DNA of 5,174 nucleotides from Patescibacteria group bacterium (GTDB lineage: Bacteria; Patescibacteriota; Minisyncoccia; Phycocordibacterales; UBA9973), in contig JAUPWJ010000063.1 in assembly GCA_030916575.1 (NCBI GenBank), positions 1 through 5,174 on the forward strand, written 5' to 3'. A program made the translations under genes and the position numbers. Positions 4,114 to 5,174 of this stretch are shown one piece after another. The notes beneath the pieces were generated by a model, which saw nothing but the letters and a program-made list of their open reading frames with translations, had not been told where the DNA came from and made no database searches. Numbering within the stretch: the stretch's first letter is position 1; each line of letters starts with the position of its first letter.

Positions 4114-4749
4114 ATGCATGATCAAAAGAAACTCTGGAATAAAGCCCACGAACAAGAATCTATTCATCATTACTCCACACAACCCACTAGCTTCTTTGAG
4201 GAAGTAAATAAAATCATCCCGCCAGCTTCAAGAATCCTCGAGTTGGGATGTGGTGTTGGCAATGATTCAATTGGATTTGCAGAAGCTCAACATACTTTAA
4301 TTGCCACTGACTTATCAGAAGTAGCTATTAATAAAAATAAAGAACGATTCAAAAATATTCCTAATTTAAATTTCGAAACACTTGACATGAGTGAGCCTTT
4401 GAGGTTTCACGATAATGAGTTTGATGCTATTTATGCTAGGTTATCACTTCATTATTTTACTAATGAAGTAACAAGAAAGATTTTTAGTGAAATACATAGA
4501 GTTTTGAAGCCTAATGGTTACCTTTGCTTTATCTGCAAATCGACAAATGACCCCCTCTATGGAAAAGGAACAGAAATAGAAAAAGATATGTTTGAGCACA
4601 ACGGCCATATTCGCCACTTTTTTAGTGAGGAATATGCAAAATCTCTATTAGAAAATAAATTCAAAATAGAAAAAATTGAAAGCGGAGATGAAAAGTTTTA
4701 TGGTAATAATTCTGCTTTTGTGAAAAGTATTTCAAGAGCAATAAAGTAA
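4114..4749 (+). CDS. Class I SAM-dependent methyltransferase (Methyltransf_11/25-like)
   Basis: A 211-residue cytosolic protein with the full set of class I motifs: motif I at 41-50 (I-L-E-L-G-C-G-V-G-N), the acidic ribose-binding residue D66 in A-T-D-L-S-E, motif III around L90-D-M-S, motif IV D104-A-I-Y-A-R-L-S-L-H-Y-F, and the R129-V-L-K-P-N-G-Y-L turn before strand 5. The N-terminal pattern Q-K-K-L-W-N-K-A-H resembles small-molecule methyltransferases of the UbiE/TehB type, which often have a W-N or W-D motif there. The substrate is not predictable. The start is fixed by a leaderless promoter. It is not clearly similar to the preceding methyltransferase outside motif I, so the pair is not a tandem duplication. 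Confidence 0.9.
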   Translation: MHDQKKLWNKAHEQESIHHYSTQPTSFFEEVNKIIPPASRILELGCGVGNDSIGFAEAQHTLIATDLSEVAINKNKERFKNIPNLNFETLDMSEPLRFHDNEFDAIYARLSLHYFTNEVTRKIFSEIHRVLKPNGYLCFICKSTNDPLYGKGTEIEKDMFEHNGHIRHFFSEEYAKSLLENKFKIEKIESGDEKFYGNNSAFVKSISRAIK

Positions 4750-4853
4750 CTAAAAGCATATTGAGGCATTGTTGATGTTTTCCAATATCAAAAGAGTTAA
4801 TTTTGTCCCATAAAGTTCAGAGCTTACCAAAGGATGCACATTCACACCCGTAC

Positions 4854-4882
4854 TTGCCAAACATCTTCTCTTCTGAAATACT
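4854..4882 (+). promoter_or_regulatory. Predicted leaderless promoter of the membrane protein gene
   Basis: TTGCCA (4854-4859, five of six matches), a 17-nt spacer and AATACT (4877-4882) with an extended TGA in front. The expected start falls on the ATG at 4889. The rest of the gap 4750-4853 holds only a weak inverted repeat (ATATTG/CAATAT, 4758-4788) and no recognisable gene. Confidence 0.6.
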
Positions 4883-4888
4883 TAAGAT

Positions 4889-5174
4889 ATGGAAAATCAA
4901 AATCCTCAAGGAGAACAACCAACTCCTCCATCTACCCCTCACCCTGTACCATCAACTCCAACAAGCAAACTCCCACTTATTCTTGCTGGCTTTTTAACAG
5001 TACTGATTATTGGAGGCGGTGCTTATTATTTAGGAATGCAAAATAATTCTCAAACCCCATATTCTCTTACACCAACTCCTACACTTATGGAAGAGTCAAC
5101 AGAACTAACTAAAATTACTCCAACTCCCCTTCCAACGTCAGCTGTTAATGATCAAAGTGACTGGAAAACATTTA
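4889..5174 (+). CDS. Single-pass membrane protein, N-terminal part (3' end outside window)
   Basis: The frame is open from ATG 4889 to the window end (95 complete codons). Residues 1-27 form a Pro/Thr/Ser-rich, charge-poor cytoplasmic tail. Residues about 28-48 are one hydrophobic helix (from K-L-P-L-I-L-A-G-F to G-G-G-A-Y-Y-L-G). Residues 49-90 are again Pro/Thr-rich with T-P-T-P repeats and read as an extracellular linker. This plan, an N-terminal anchor followed by a low-complexity stalk leading to an outside domain, is common for surface proteins of small-genome bacteria. The functional domain lies beyond the window, so no function can be given. The start is supported by a promoter placed 6 nt before the ATG. 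No ribosome-binding site is evident upstream. Confidence 0.75.
   Translation, partial: MENQNPQGEQPTPPSTPHPVPSTPTSKLPLILAGFLTVLIIGGGAYYLGMQNNSQTPYSLTPTPTLMEESTELTKITPTPLPTSAVNDQSDWKTF

Noticed and set aside
4001..4207. 68-codon frame between and over the two methyltransferases
   Set aside because: It overlaps the second methyltransferase in another phase and has no recognisable features.
4803..5046. Two plus-strand frames near the right edge
   Set aside because: They overlap the anchored membrane protein in other phases; the frame from 4889 has a promoter, a membrane helix and stays open to the end.
1..5174. Reassigned UGA codon as in Gracilibacteria or Absconditabacteria
   Set aside because: All complete genes end in TAA or TAG and none contains an in-frame TGA, so the window gives no support; it cannot exclude reassignment either.

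Overview
The window looks like ordinary chromosomal sequence from a small-genome, AT-rich bacterium, most probably a member of the Candidate Phyla Radiation (Patescibacteria, perhaps Microgenomates). The reasons are short intergenic gaps, four-cysteine (zinc-ribbon) forms of ribosomal proteins L28 and L33, tRNA genes without encoded CCA, several genes whose promoter -10 box sits only 6-10 nt before the start codon (leaderless or near-leaderless mRNAs), and a short membrane-anchored protein with Pro/Thr-rich linkers. The lineage is an inference from style; no marker here decides it.

Left part (1-1470): the C-terminal half of methionyl-tRNA formyltransferase (fmt, cut by the window edge) converges on rpmB (L28, minus strand), and the two coding regions overlap by 35 bp. 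rpmB and the next gene, an M50 site-2-protease-like membrane peptidase, diverge from two face-to-face promoters that use the same 34 bp.

Middle part (1471-2660): an RNA-rich block. A near-perfect sigma70-type promoter (1489-1517) drives a roughly 190-nt structured RNA whose two ends pair into a long rod, followed by a 30-bp perfect palindrome terminator. Its architecture resembles 6S RNA, but I cannot prove that identity. Next come a promoter, an unexplained GC-rich multi-hairpin leader, and the series tRNA-Thr(TGT), tRNA-Tyr(GTA), terminator, tRNA-Thr(GGT), rpmG (L33), terminator, tRNA-Trp(CCA). This order matches the conserved bacterial translation cluster that normally continues into secE-nusG; here those genes do not follow. 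Two of the four tRNAs carry a non-U base at the nearly invariant T-loop position 55.

Right part (2661-5174): four plus-strand genes with their own promoters: a small C39/papain-like cysteine peptidase homologue, two unrelated class I SAM-dependent methyltransferases, and the start of a single-pass membrane protein that runs off the window. They look like independent transcription units rather than an operon. No mobile element, CRISPR array or origin was seen.
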